From Rhizobium sp. NXC14 (GTDB taxonomy: Bacteria; Pseudomonadota; Alphaproteobacteria; Rhizobiales; Rhizobiaceae), in the NCBI RefSeq assembly GCF_002117485.1, contig NZ_CP021033.1, positions 310,001 to 374,000 on the forward strand: a stretch of DNA of 64,000 nt. The letters are read 5' to 3'. The notes under the pieces were generated by a model. It saw only the letters and a program-made list of their open reading frames with translations, did not search any database and was not told the DNA's origin. Shown here piece after piece: positions 45,713 through 53,720 of the stretch; positions within the stretch are counted from its first letter, which is position 1, and each line of letters opens with the position of its first letter. The translations under genes were made by a program, and so were the position numbers.

Positions 45713-45717
45713 ACAAG
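45706..45717. promoter_or_regulatory. Candidate GntR/FCD operator over the gntR start codon
   Basis: CTTGCATACAAG contains TTGCATACAA, one base from the palindrome TTGTATACAA used by several FCD-type GntR regulators. It covers the start codon of the regulator gene at 45710-45712, suggesting autorepression. Confidence 0.5.
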
Positions 45718-45868
45718 GCAGAAAGCAAAGCCCGTGCCAAAAACCCCCCGCTCTGGATCATCAAGCTGTCTCGGACTTTTGGCGGGAAATCTGCCTGCCG
45801 GGGATGCAGACTGAACGTAATTTGGGCGAGCGCGCCCCCCTCCCCCTGCCCTATCGCCGCGCCGTCGT

Positions 45869-46639
45869 CTAATTGAAGCTCGATGTTTTGAGAAATTCTG
45901 CCAATCGTTCGGTCTTCGGACGCAGGAACATTTCCTTCGGATCGCCCTCCTCGCAGATGACGCCCTGGTTCATGAAGATAACGCGGGATGAAACCTCATA
46001 GGCGAAACGCATCTCGTGGGTGACGAGCAGCATGGTCATGCCGTCGGCGGCCAGCCCCTTGATCACCTGCAGCACTTCGCCCACCAGTTCCGGGTCGAGG
46101 GCTGAGGTGACCTCGTCGAACAACATCAGCCGCGGCGACATGGCGATGGCGCGGGCAATTGCGACACGCTGCTGCTGGCCGCCGGAGAGCTGACCGGGAT
46201 AATGGTTGGCGCGGGCGGCGAGGCCGACCCGGTCCAACCATTTTTCAGCAATGATGCGGGCGTCCGGCTTCGTCATCTTCTTCACCTTGACGAGGCCGAG
46301 CATGACGTTTTCGGCCGCACTCATATGCGGGAAGAGATTGAACTGCTGAAAAGCCATGCCGGTCAGGGCGCGCTGGCGCGCAATCTCCTTCTCGCTCTTG
46401 CGCCGCCGCGACGCGCCGTCGACGTGATAGCCGATTTCCTCGCCGTCGAGTCTGATCGTGCCGCCCTGGAATTCCTCGAGCATGTTGACGCAGCGCAGCA
46501 AGGTGGTCTTGCCTGAGCCGGATGAGCCGATAATGGAGATGACTTCGCCTTCCTGCACGGCGCAATCGACCCCCTTGAGAACTTCGTGGATACCGTAAGT
46601 CTTACGCAGACCCTTGATGTCGAGAATGGTCTTGGCCAT
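45869..46639 (-). CDS. Polar amino acid ABC transporter ATP-binding protein
   Basis: 256 aa from the ATG at 46639 ([16 protein letters not shown]); the frame before it is a shadow of the permease gene. Walker [10 protein letters not shown] near residue 38, [17 protein letters not shown] near 150, Walker [15 protein letters not shown] near 170. Last gene of the first amino acid importer operon. Confidence 0.93.
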   Translation of the reverse strand: MAKTILDIKGLRKTYGIHEVLKGVDCAVQEGEVISIIGSSGSGKTTLLRCVNMLEEFQGGTIRLDGEEIGYHVDGASRRRKSEKEIARQRALTGMAFQQFNLFPHMSAAENVMLGLVKVKKMTKPDARIIAEKWLDRVGLAARANHYPGQLSGGQQQRVAIARAIAMSPRLMLFDEVTSALDPELVGEVLQVIKGLAADGMTMLLVTHEMRFAYEVSSRVIFMNQGVICEEGDPKEMFLRPKTERLAEFLKTSSFN

Positions 46640-46650
46640 CGGTAGGCTCC

Positions 46651-47310
46651 TCAGGACGGCAGGGCGGTCTTGCGCTCGACATATTTGCCGAAGTGCTCGA
46701 TGCCGTAGTTGACGATGAAATAGAGACCGCCGGCCAGAAAATAGAACTGCAGGCTCATGAAATTGCGGGAAATGATCTCCTGCGTGCGCAGGAGAAGCTC
46801 GGCGACGCCGATGACGGAGAGCAGAGTCGAGGCTTTCACCATCTCGGCCGCCGTATTCACCCAGGCTGGCAGACACTGGCGCATGGCCTGCGGCCACAGC
46901 ACCGAGGTGAAGGTCTGGGTAAAGGTCAGACCGATCGCCTTAGCGGCTTCGGTCTGCCCCTTCGGGATCGCCTGAAGCGCTCCGCGCACGATTTCGCCGA
47001 CATGGGAAGAGCAGAAGACGGCAAGGGCGAGGACGCCGGCGGAGAACGGTCCGAGATCAAGACCGACCGCAGCGGAGACGTAATAGCTTGCCAGTACGAG
47101 CACGAGCACCGGCGTGCCGCGGATGATATCCGTATAGGCTCGCACGAGGAGACGTAAGACAATGCCGCCGTAAACCAGCGCCAGTCCGACAAAGACCCCG
47201 AGAACGGAGCCGGCGAGAATGGCCAGCAGCGAGATCGACACGGTCATGGCGATGCCGTTCATGATGACGTAACGGGCGATCCAGAGTTGTTCGAGAAAGG
47301 TGTGAGACAT
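46651..47310 (-). CDS. Polar amino acid ABC transporter permease
   Basis: 219 aa from the ATG at 47310. Permease signature [23 protein letters not shown] and docking loop [24 protein letters not shown] are clear. It lies 5 bases after the other permease gene and 11 bases before the ATPase gene. Confidence 0.92.
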   Translation of the reverse strand: MSHTFLEQLWIARYVIMNGIAMTVSISLLAILAGSVLGVFVGLALVYGGIVLRLLVRAYTDIIRGTPVLVLVLASYYVSAAVGLDLGPFSAGVLALAVFCSSHVGEIVRGALQAIPKGQTEAAKAIGLTFTQTFTSVLWPQAMRQCLPAWVNTAAEMVKASTLLSVIGVAELLLRTQEIISRNFMSLQFYFLAGGLYFIVNYGIEHFGKYVERKTALPS

Positions 47311-47315
47311 CGGAA

Positions 47316-47978
47316 TTATCTCGGCAGGGCCAGACGGCGCTCGACGAGGCGCATCAAGGCTGCGATGAGGAAACAGGTGGCGACATAGAGGGCTGATGTA
47401 ACCAGCCATGTTTCGATGACCCGGAAGCTCTCGACATTGATCTTGCGGGCGGCAAAGGTCAGCTCGGGCACGGCAATGGCGGCGGCGAGCGAGGTGTCCT
47501 TGAAGAGCGAGATGATGGTCGAGGAGAGCGATGGCAGCACGTTGCGCAACATCAGCGGTGCGATGATCGAGCTTCGGATCTGCATTGCCGTCAGGCCAAT
47601 GGCGAGGCCGGCTTCCGTCAGTCCTCTTGGGATCGACAGCAGTCCGGCGCGGAACACCTCGGCCAGATAGGCGCCGGAATAGAGCGAGAGAACCAGCACG
47701 AAGCTTTTCATCTTGTCGAGGCGCAAGCCCATCTGCGGCAGCGCGAAAAAGGCGAAAAGCACCAGGACGAGAATCGGCAGGTTGCGAATGATAGTGACAT
47801 AGATGCGCGCCGGCACGAGCGCGAAGCGGCTCCTCGACGTCAGCGCGAAAGCCACGACAAGGCCGATTGCGGCCCCGATCAGGATCGAGATCACGGCAAG
47901 GCCGAGGCTGAGGGCAAGTCCGCTTAAGAGAAAGTCGAAATTGCGCCAGACGGCAGCGAAATTCAGCGTGTAACCCAT
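47316..47978 (-). CDS. Polar amino acid ABC transporter permease
   Basis: 220 aa from the ATG at 47978 (MGYTLNFAAVWRNFDFLL). Signature TIIRNLPILVLVLFAFFALPQMG and docking loop AIGLTAMQIRSSIIAPLMLRNVLPS. It is separated from the binding-protein gene by 163 bases with a stem-loop. An earlier ATG (48044) is in frame but lies in that structured gap. Confidence 0.92.
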   Translation of the reverse strand: MGYTLNFAAVWRNFDFLLSGLALSLGLAVISILIGAAIGLVVAFALTSRSRFALVPARIYVTIIRNLPILVLVLFAFFALPQMGLRLDKMKSFVLVLSLYSGAYLAEVFRAGLLSIPRGLTEAGLAIGLTAMQIRSSIIAPLMLRNVLPSLSSTIISLFKDTSLAAAIAVPELTFAARKINVESFRVIETWLVTSALYVATCFLIAALMRLVERRLALPR

Positions 47979-48068
47979 GCGGGTCCTTTCAGACCGGAGC
48001 ACGCCGCCGAACCTGCGAGCGGCCCGGACAGCGTCATACTCCAACCATTCGATTCAGAAGCGGATTCG

Positions 48069-48095
48069 GATCTTGGCCCGACCTGGACCAAGATC
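48069..48095 (-). promoter_or_regulatory. Intercistronic stem-loop after the binding-protein gene
   Basis: GATCTTGG (48069-48076) pairs with CCAAGATC (48088-48095), with further CC/GG pairing inside the loop. It lies in the 163-base gap between the binding-protein gene and the first permease gene. Confidence 0.5.
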
Positions 48096-48141
48096 TTTCT
48101 GTTCCAGCGGAGCGGGAGCGAACTCCCGTCCCGCATCGCGG

Positions 48142-48981
48142 TCACTTGAATTCGACGGGGAAGCCGATCTGCGGCGGCGTCAGATCCTTGCCGAACCAGG
48201 TCTTGTAGGATTTGGCGTAAAAGTCGAATTCGACACCGGTCATTGCTTCGTGAAGAGCGGTGTTGACGAAGTTCAGCCAGTCCTGATCACCGCGCTTGAC
48301 GGCGCAGGCATAGGTCTGTGGGTTCCAGCCGTAACCAGCATCCTTGTAGCGTCCCGGGTTCTGCGTCATGTACCAGGCGAGCGACGACTGGTCCGTGGCG
48401 GCGGCATCGGCGCGCCCGGACTCCAGCGCCTGATAGATCAGGTCGACAGATTCGTATTGGTCGACGGTCGCTTCCGGCAATGCCGCGTGCACCATAGCCT
48501 CGGCATAGACGTTCTGGAGAACCGAGATGGTGACCGACGAGCCGGCAGCCTTCAGGGCGGCATAATCGGCATATTTTCCGTCCGCCTTGAGCATCAGGCC
48601 GACGCCCTCACGATAATAGGGAATGGTGAAGGCAACCTGCTGGGCGCGTTCGCCCGTAACAGTCATGAACTGGCAGGTGATGTCGACCTTATCGGTGGTG
48701 ATGTTCGGAATGCGGGCATCCGAAGACTGGTTGACATACTCAATCTTATCCGGATCGCCGAACAGGGCCTTGGCGACGATGTGGCCCATGTCGACATCAA
48801 AGCCCTGAAGCTTGTCGTCCGCGCTCTTGAAGTGCCAGGGCGCATTGGTGCTGCCAGTGCCGAGCACGAGATGGCCCCGGGCCAGCACTTCGTCGAGCTT
48901 GCTGCCCTCGGCGAGCACAGGCGTCGACACCAGGGCGGCGACGGCCAGCGAGATCAGGCCGGCGCGAAAGGAAATGATCAT
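48142..48981 (-). CDS. Polar amino acid ABC transporter substrate-binding protein
   Basis: 279 aa from the ATG at 48981, which has AAGGGGAAC upstream. Signal peptide to about residue 24 (STPVLA). Family 3 features: RGHLVLGTGSTNAPWHFKSADDKLQGFDVDMGHIVAKALFG, then VDITCQFMTVTGERAQQVAFTIPYYREG. It contains two to three cysteines in the mature protein. Specificity is unknown; the operon has no linked enzyme. Confidence 0.92.
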   Translation of the reverse strand: MIISFRAGLISLAVAALVSTPVLAEGSKLDEVLARGHLVLGTGSTNAPWHFKSADDKLQGFDVDMGHIVAKALFGDPDKIEYVNQSSDARIPNITTDKVDITCQFMTVTGERAQQVAFTIPYYREGVGLMLKADGKYADYAALKAAGSSVTISVLQNVYAEAMVHAALPEATVDQYESVDLIYQALESGRADAAATDQSSLAWYMTQNPGRYKDAGYGWNPQTYACAVKRGDQDWLNFVNTALHEAMTGVEFDFYAKSYKTWFGKDLTPPQIGFPVEFK

Positions 48982-49338
48982 GGCGTTCCCCTTGTAGATG
49001 TTTCGATGATCCAATATACCGGACATCTGTCTATTTTATTGGATTTCGATATCAAGTGCTATCGGCGGTGAATTGTCAATGGGGCATGCCGAAAAAACGC
49101 GCAGCAGAGTGCTTGGCGATTTTTTCGGCAGCGCAGCATTTTGCGGTTGTTTTTTGGATAACCCTCACCAGCGGCGCCCAGCACCACGCGGCAGGATATA
49201 GGAAGCGGAAGCCTTTCAGGCACCGCAATCGGCGTCATCGCACGCCAGGCCGGCGTGCAGCGCGAGTATTCACTGGCCCTTGATGGGGTTTAACCACGCG
49301 GTCTCTTTTGAAGGGGTGTTAACGGAGAAGCGACTTTC
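48982..49338. other. Intergenic region (357 bp) upstream of the amino acid importer
   Basis: It should hold the promoter of the importer operon. ATCCAAT (49009-49015) and ATTGGAT (49038-49044) form an inverted repeat 27 to 63 bases before the start, a possible operator. A hairpin (GCACGCC, 49240-49246, with GGCGTGC, 49252-49258) may end transcription from the DUF1217 gene. Nothing else is apparent. Confidence 0.4.
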
Positions 49339-51522
49339 TCAGCCGCTTTTCAATTGTGCCATCGCAAGCAGCGTATCGGCGCTGATCGTCGCCGAGCCGG
49401 TCAGGATGGAAAGTGCCGTCGACGTGGTGCCTGTGCCGTTGGCCATGTCGTACATGGCGGTAAAGCGCTTGATCAGATCGTCCACCTTGTCCGGATTGGT
49501 GAGGTCCTTGATGTCGACGAAATTCGAGATCATCTCGGCCTGTTTATCGACATCCATGTTCGAGACGTAACTGGACAGATTGAAGCTCGTTGTGAAAAAT
49601 TCGAACAGCGCGCTGTCGCCCAGAATGTCGTAGGCACTCGAGATCTCCGGCGCTTTGCGTTCGAAATAAAGTGCGAGGCGAACGCCGGTATTGCTGTCAC
49701 CCTGATCATCCTCGAGCGTCAGCCTGACATAGGCGTCGACCGTCTCCAGCACATCGCCGCGCTGCTGCACCGTCCCCGTGGGGTCCGCCGAAATATTGCC
49801 GTCCTGATCGAAATTGAACGCACCGACTAGTTCGGCGAAACGATTGTCGTCCAGATTGTTGACGTAGCTGTCCTCATCATCGAGATCGGAGGAAAACATC
49901 TTCTCCAGGCCGTCCGACGTGACGTCCTCCGGATCCAAGCCCTTCGCCTCGAGCGCAAAGGCAACCAACCGGTCGTCGGCGAGAAACTCGCTGGCAGAGG
50001 TGATCGTCGCCATCTGGTCGCGGAAATAGGTGATCTCCTCGTCCGCGGCGTCGGTCGCCTCGGTCAGTTCCTCGCCTTCGAGATATCGGATCTTGTTCTG
50101 CTTGTAATAGGCGGCATAGTCGTCGACGACGGATTCCGACATGGCCTGCAGGGGAACGGTCACGTCGCCTTCGCTGTCGAAATTGAATGCCTTGCGAAAG
50201 GCGACGAGCCGATCATCATCGAGGCTGTTGACATAGCTTTTCGAGTCCAAGGGATCGCTTTCGAGAATTTTCCGGACTTCGCTTTTCGAAACCTCGCCGG
50301 AGTCTATGCCAAAGGCGCGCAGCGCCATTTCCCACATTTCCGGAAGATCGTCGTTGTCGTCATCGTCGTCATCGGCGTTCGACACCAGGAAATCGTCGAT
50401 CGAGGTGACGCTGGCGATGCGCGTCGTATAGTTGTCGACCGCGTCCTCCGTGTCGGTGTTGGCGATCAGCGCCTGGTAGTTTTCATCGAAGGCCGCCGTG
50501 GTCGCGGCCGTCTGCTCCGACGTCTGGGCCGTGTCGCCGTCGGCAAGCGCGCCGTCCTCATCGAAATTGAAGGCGTCGTGCAGGTCGGACAAGCCGATCG
50601 CCTCGGCGAGGTCGGCGCTTTTCAGGGCCGCGGAGATGAAGTTGTCGGTTTCGCTGTCGGAAAGACCGTAGGCGGTCCGGAGATAGGAGACGAGCTTGTC
50701 GTCGCTCATCAACTGGTCGACGGAGGTGATGTTTCCGATCTCCGCAGCGAAATAAGTGTCATAAGCCTCCCCGGTCTCGGTGGAAGCGATCGTCGACGAG
50801 GCCACCGCATAGGCGCTCGTCACCAGCGAGAGCTGGTCGTCCGACATCACCTCGCCGTCGACCGAGCCGTCGTCGCTGAAATTGAAGGCCTCTGCCAGGC
50901 TGACATAGACATCGTCGTCGAGCTGGTTGACGAAACTCTCGGAGTCGTCGAGATCGCTCGTCAGAACATTCTTCAGAAAGCTGGCCGAAGTATATTCGGT
51001 GCTGAGGCCGAAAGCCGTCAGCACGTAGTTCTTCAGCCGCGAACTCGACAGCAAATCGTCGACCGATGTGATCGACGAGATATTCTCCTCGAAATAATCG
51101 GTCTCATCCTCGATGTTCTCGGCCTCGGTATCGAAGGACTCCTCGTAAGCGTCAAGCAGGCTGTCCCGCTGCGCATCTGATTGCGCCGTCTTCGTCTCGC
51201 CGGAGAATTTGAAGGCGGCGGCGAACTCGGCATAACGACCGTCGCTCAAGCTGTTGGCGAAGCTCGACGAATCGCTGAGGTCGCTCTCCAGCACCTTCTT
51301 CATGAAGGCTTTGGCATAGGTCATGTCTTCGAGGCCGTAGGCCTTCATGGCGTAGGAATAGAGTTTGTAATCGCTCATGAATTCGTCGACGGTGGTGACC
51401 TTGTCGATGTTTTCCTTGTAATAGGCGCTGTCGCGGGCAACCGTTGCCTGGGAAGCCACACTGGAGAGACTGGCGTTGAGATTCCGCCCGACCGCGAGAT
51501 AGCTTACATAGGTTGAAACCAA
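49339..51522 (-). CDS. Large repetitive DUF1217 protein
   Basis: 727 aa, very acidic, with no signal peptide. About six tandem copies of a roughly 110-120 residue unit can be read, each ending in a motif like SYVNNLDDNRFAELVGAFNFDQDG; clear copies end near residues 105, 205, 320, 445, 575, and a divergent last copy near 670. A run DDDDDDNDD lies near residue 385. DUF1217 proteins occur in rhizobial flagellar clusters and are thought to be flagellum-linked; the exact role is unknown. Its upstream region has a TetR-type operator shared with the EF-hand gene. Confidence 0.88.
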   Translation of the reverse strand: MVSTYVSYLAVGRNLNASLSSVASQATVARDSAYYKENIDKVTTVDEFMSDYKLYSYAMKAYGLEDMTYAKAFMKKVLESDLSDSSSFANSLSDGRYAEFAAAFKFSGETKTAQSDAQRDSLLDAYEESFDTEAENIEDETDYFEENISSITSVDDLLSSSRLKNYVLTAFGLSTEYTSASFLKNVLTSDLDDSESFVNQLDDDVYVSLAEAFNFSDDGSVDGEVMSDDQLSLVTSAYAVASSTIASTETGEAYDTYFAAEIGNITSVDQLMSDDKLVSYLRTAYGLSDSETDNFISAALKSADLAEAIGLSDLHDAFNFDEDGALADGDTAQTSEQTAATTAAFDENYQALIANTDTEDAVDNYTTRIASVTSIDDFLVSNADDDDDDNDDLPEMWEMALRAFGIDSGEVSKSEVRKILESDPLDSKSYVNSLDDDRLVAFRKAFNFDSEGDVTVPLQAMSESVVDDYAAYYKQNKIRYLEGEELTEATDAADEEITYFRDQMATITSASEFLADDRLVAFALEAKGLDPEDVTSDGLEKMFSSDLDDEDSYVNNLDDNRFAELVGAFNFDQDGNISADPTGTVQQRGDVLETVDAYVRLTLEDDQGDSNTGVRLALYFERKAPEISSAYDILGDSALFEFFTTSFNLSSYVSNMDVDKQAEMISNFVDIKDLTNPDKVDDLIKRFTAMYDMANGTGTTSTALSILTGSATISADTLLAMAQLKSG

Positions 51523-51660
51523 CGTCTGTCCTCTTCATAGGCGCGTCGACGCGCGCGAAAGCCTGCCGGCAGCCACGGTGGAACTTTTCGTCTTTAGGGG
51601 AATGTCGTCGCCGGTCATGGCGAAGCACAGCCACCTACACGTGGCCGAATCGACTTAATG

Positions 51661-51674
51661 GAACTATATAGTTC
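51661..51674. promoter_or_regulatory. TetR operator candidate upstream of the DUF1217 gene
   Basis: GAACTATATAGTTC is a perfect 14-bp palindrome, of the form GAACT-N4-AGTTC. It lies 139 bases before the DUF1217 start and 57 bases past the tetR stop, amid AT-rich promoter-like sequence. The same motif occurs at 52486-52499, on the other side of tetR. Confidence 0.65.
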
Positions 51675-51730
51675 TATAAATCATTCAATCGCGAATTGGA
51701 AGCTTGAAATGGAGGTTCTACACCATCAGT

Positions 51731-52378
51731 TCAAGCGGCCCCGACGCCGGCGGCGAAGATCGCGATGCAGCGGTGAAGATGGGCCAACATCAGGGCCCGG
51801 TCGGGCCAGGCTTGCATGCGGCCTTCCGGCGGGCCCATGCCGCCAAAGATCATATCCATCAACATGCGGGCGCCGCTCTCCGGATCATCCAGCGACAGCC
51901 TGCCCTCCGCCCGGCGATCGCTCAGCCAGTCGGCCAGATGCTGCCGGCTGGCGAGTATGCCTTCGCGCTGGAGAATATCGATAAGCTCGGGAAACTGCGC
52001 GGCTTCGCGAAAGACGAGCTGCAGGAAACCGGCGCGTTCCGCATCCATCTCCTCGTCCATGTCGATCATGAAGATACGTTCGAGGCTCTCGGCGATCGAG
52101 ATCTCTTCGGCGGGCCTCGGCAGGTCGAGCATCAGCCGCCGATGCGCGCCGACGACGGCGGCAAACAGCTCTTCCTTGCTCTGAAACAGCTTGTAGAGCG
52201 TCTGCTTGGAAACACCCGCCTCCGAGGCGACGACTGCGGTCGTGCTTCCGGCATAGCCGTATTTTACGAAAACGCTGCGGGCGACCTCGACGATATGCGT
52301 CCGCTTGTCTTCATCGGTGGAGACTTTAGGCCGGCCTCTTTTGCGCGGCTCATCTGCGGGCTCGTCGACGATATCCAT
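51731..52378 (-). CDS. TetR-family transcriptional regulator
   Basis: 215 aa. After a basic N-terminus (KRGRPKVS), the helix-turn-helix is at about residues 25-70 (TTAVVASEAGVSKQTLYKLFQSKEELFAAVV). The C-terminal ligand domain resembles the AefR/TetR_C group (RAGFLQLVFREAAQFPELIDIL). It lies between the DUF1217 gene and the EF-hand gene, both with the same GAACT-N4-AGTTC site, and is best read as their repressor. Ligand unknown. Confidence 0.92.
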   Translation of the reverse strand: MDIVDEPADEPRKRGRPKVSTDEDKRTHIVEVARSVFVKYGYAGSTTAVVASEAGVSKQTLYKLFQSKEELFAAVVGAHRRLMLDLPRPAEEISIAESLERIFMIDMDEEMDAERAGFLQLVFREAAQFPELIDILQREGILASRQHLADWLSDRRAEGRLSLDDPESGARMLMDMIFGGMGPPEGRMQAWPDRALMLAHLHRCIAIFAAGVGAA

Positions 52379-52458
52379 GACGATCAGACCGCTTTGCCGA
52401 CGCGCATGCCGACGATCGTGAAAAGTAGCCTGTTATTTCTGAGGGGTGATTTTTTGGG

Positions 52459-52500
52459 TTGTGGCATTAGCAATTTCGATTTAGAGAACTCATCAGTTCT
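52459..52500 (+). promoter_or_regulatory. Promoter with overlapping TetR operator upstream of the EF-hand gene
   Basis: A -35-like TTGTGG (52459-52464) and -10-like TAGAGA (52482-52487) are 17 bases apart. The inverted repeat GAACT-CATC-AGTTC (52486-52499; 6-base arms 52485-52500) overlaps the -10 and start, where a TetR protein would block transcription. It matches the site at 51661-51674. Confidence 0.6.
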
Positions 52501-52539
52501 GTAATGCGTTGCATCCCACCCTCAAGCGATGGAGCGCTT

Positions 52540-53403
52540 ATGACGACCATTTCGGCCGCCACGTCAGTCTCTTCCTATTCCTACAACAAGAGCTCGACAT
52601 CCGCATCCCAGGACATCCTATCCTGTAGTACAGATTCAGCGAAAAAATCAACCGCAAGCGGGCAGCTCGACGAAGACACGTCGAGCAGCGCCGACAAACT
52701 GATGGCACAGCTGATGACGCTGGCAATGAACCGTTTCGACCAGTCCGGCCCCACCGGCGAAGGGGACGGCGGCACAGGCATGGATGTTGGTGATCTGGAT
52801 ACCGACGGCGACGGCTATGTGAGCAAGGCCGAGTTCGTCGCGGCCCGGCCGTCCGATGTCAGCGAGGATCAGGTCGGAACGCTGTTCGACAGCTTTGACA
52901 GCGAAGGCGCCGGTTCGCTGTCGGTCGATGCACTCGCCGAGGCGATGTCTGCCCAGCGATCGGAACGTCCCAATGGCCCGCCCCCGCCAGACGACGATGA
53001 TCAGCTGGCGCCCATGCTCTCCGACCTCGATACCGATGGCGACGGACTCGTCAGCAAGGCCGAATTCGTCGCAGGCCGTCCGTCCGATGTCAGCGAAGAT
53101 CAGGCAGGAACGCTGTTCGACAGCTTTGACAGTGAGGGCGCCGGTTCGCTCTCGGTCGATGCGCTGTCCGAGGCCATGTCCGCCCAGCAGTCGGAACGTC
53201 CCCAGGGACCGCCGCCGTCCGAGGACGAAGACGAGTTCGCCTCCCTGCTTTCCGATCTCGATACGAATGGAGATGGGGTGGTGAGCCTCGACGAATTCAT
53301 GGCCGGCAAGCCTGACAATGTCACCGAAAGCCAGGCGAGCCAGCTCTTCGACCTGCTCGACACCTCAGGCACCGGTTCATTGTCCACACAGTCCGCGGCC
53401 TGA
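52540..53403 (+). CDS. EF-hand repeat calcium-binding protein
   Basis: 287 aa from the ATG at 52540 (GGAG five bases before). A Ser/Thr-rich N-terminal region of about 80 residues has no signal peptide. Then come 77-residue units, two full and one partial, each with a canonical EF loop (DTDGDGYVSKAEF, DTDGDGLVSKAEF, DTNGDGVVSLDEF) and a weaker second loop (DSEGAGSLSVDAL). Pro-rich linkers join them. The last unit stops inside its second loop (TGSLSTQSAA). It should bind several Ca2+ ions; export route unknown. Under the same TetR-type operator as DUF1217. Confidence 0.88.
   Translation: MTTISAATSVSSYSYNKSSTSASQDILSCSTDSAKKSTASGQLDEDTSSSADKLMAQLMTLAMNRFDQSGPTGEGDGGTGMDVGDLDTDGDGYVSKAEFVAARPSDVSEDQVGTLFDSFDSEGAGSLSVDALAEAMSAQRSERPNGPPPPDDDDQLAPMLSDLDTDGDGLVSKAEFVAGRPSDVSEDQAGTLFDSFDSEGAGSLSVDALSEAMSAQQSERPQGPPPSEDEDEFASLLSDLDTNGDGVVSLDEFMAGKPDNVTESQASQLFDLLDTSGTGSLSTQSAA
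52792..53403 (+). repeat. In-gene tandem repeat, period 231 bp
   Basis: Units start at 52792, 53023 and 53254, each with a GAT/GAC-CTC/CTG-GAT codon start. The first two are nearly identical over long stretches, the third is cut short at 150 bp. The exact period of 77 codons implies recent duplication in frame. Confidence 0.85.
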
Positions 53404-53720
53404 CGCCGGCAAGACGTCGTCGCCGTTACGGTTTCTGGAGGACTGCAATGGCGACGGTCTGAAGCGGCCCGGCAATTGAGCCGGCAGAGCCTTCGGCCGG
53501 GCCGCTTCTTATTATTCGAATGGTGCGCTGCATCAGGCGCACGATGTCACACGCTCGGATGAACCGACGCGACGAGAGCCATCACGGGGTCAGTCCAGAC
53601 AATCAGATTATCGGCCGGAGCCGGCCTATGGCCGGCGCCTGACGATGTCCTGCGCCCGCAATCCGGGCCCTGGAAGCCTGTCGTCACATGGCATGTTCCC
53701 AAACCTTTAAGGATCAAGCC
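53404..53720. other. Intergenic region (317 bp) between EF-hand gene and flgE
   Basis: It holds the terminator at 53462-53516 and a small hairpin at 53620-53636 (GCCGGCC-TAT-GGCCGGC). The promoter of the flgE operon must lie between these or just after; no convincing -35/-10 is seen and there is no copy of the GAACT-N4-AGTTC site. Confidence 0.4.
53462..53516 (+). terminator. Rho-independent-type terminator after the EF-hand gene
   Basis: AAGCGGCCCGGC (53462-53473) and GCCGGGCCGCTT (53496-53507) form a perfect 12-bp stem, followed by CTTATTATT. The loop is long (22 bases) with a smaller inner pairing. It separates the EF-hand gene from the flgE operon. Confidence 0.7.
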
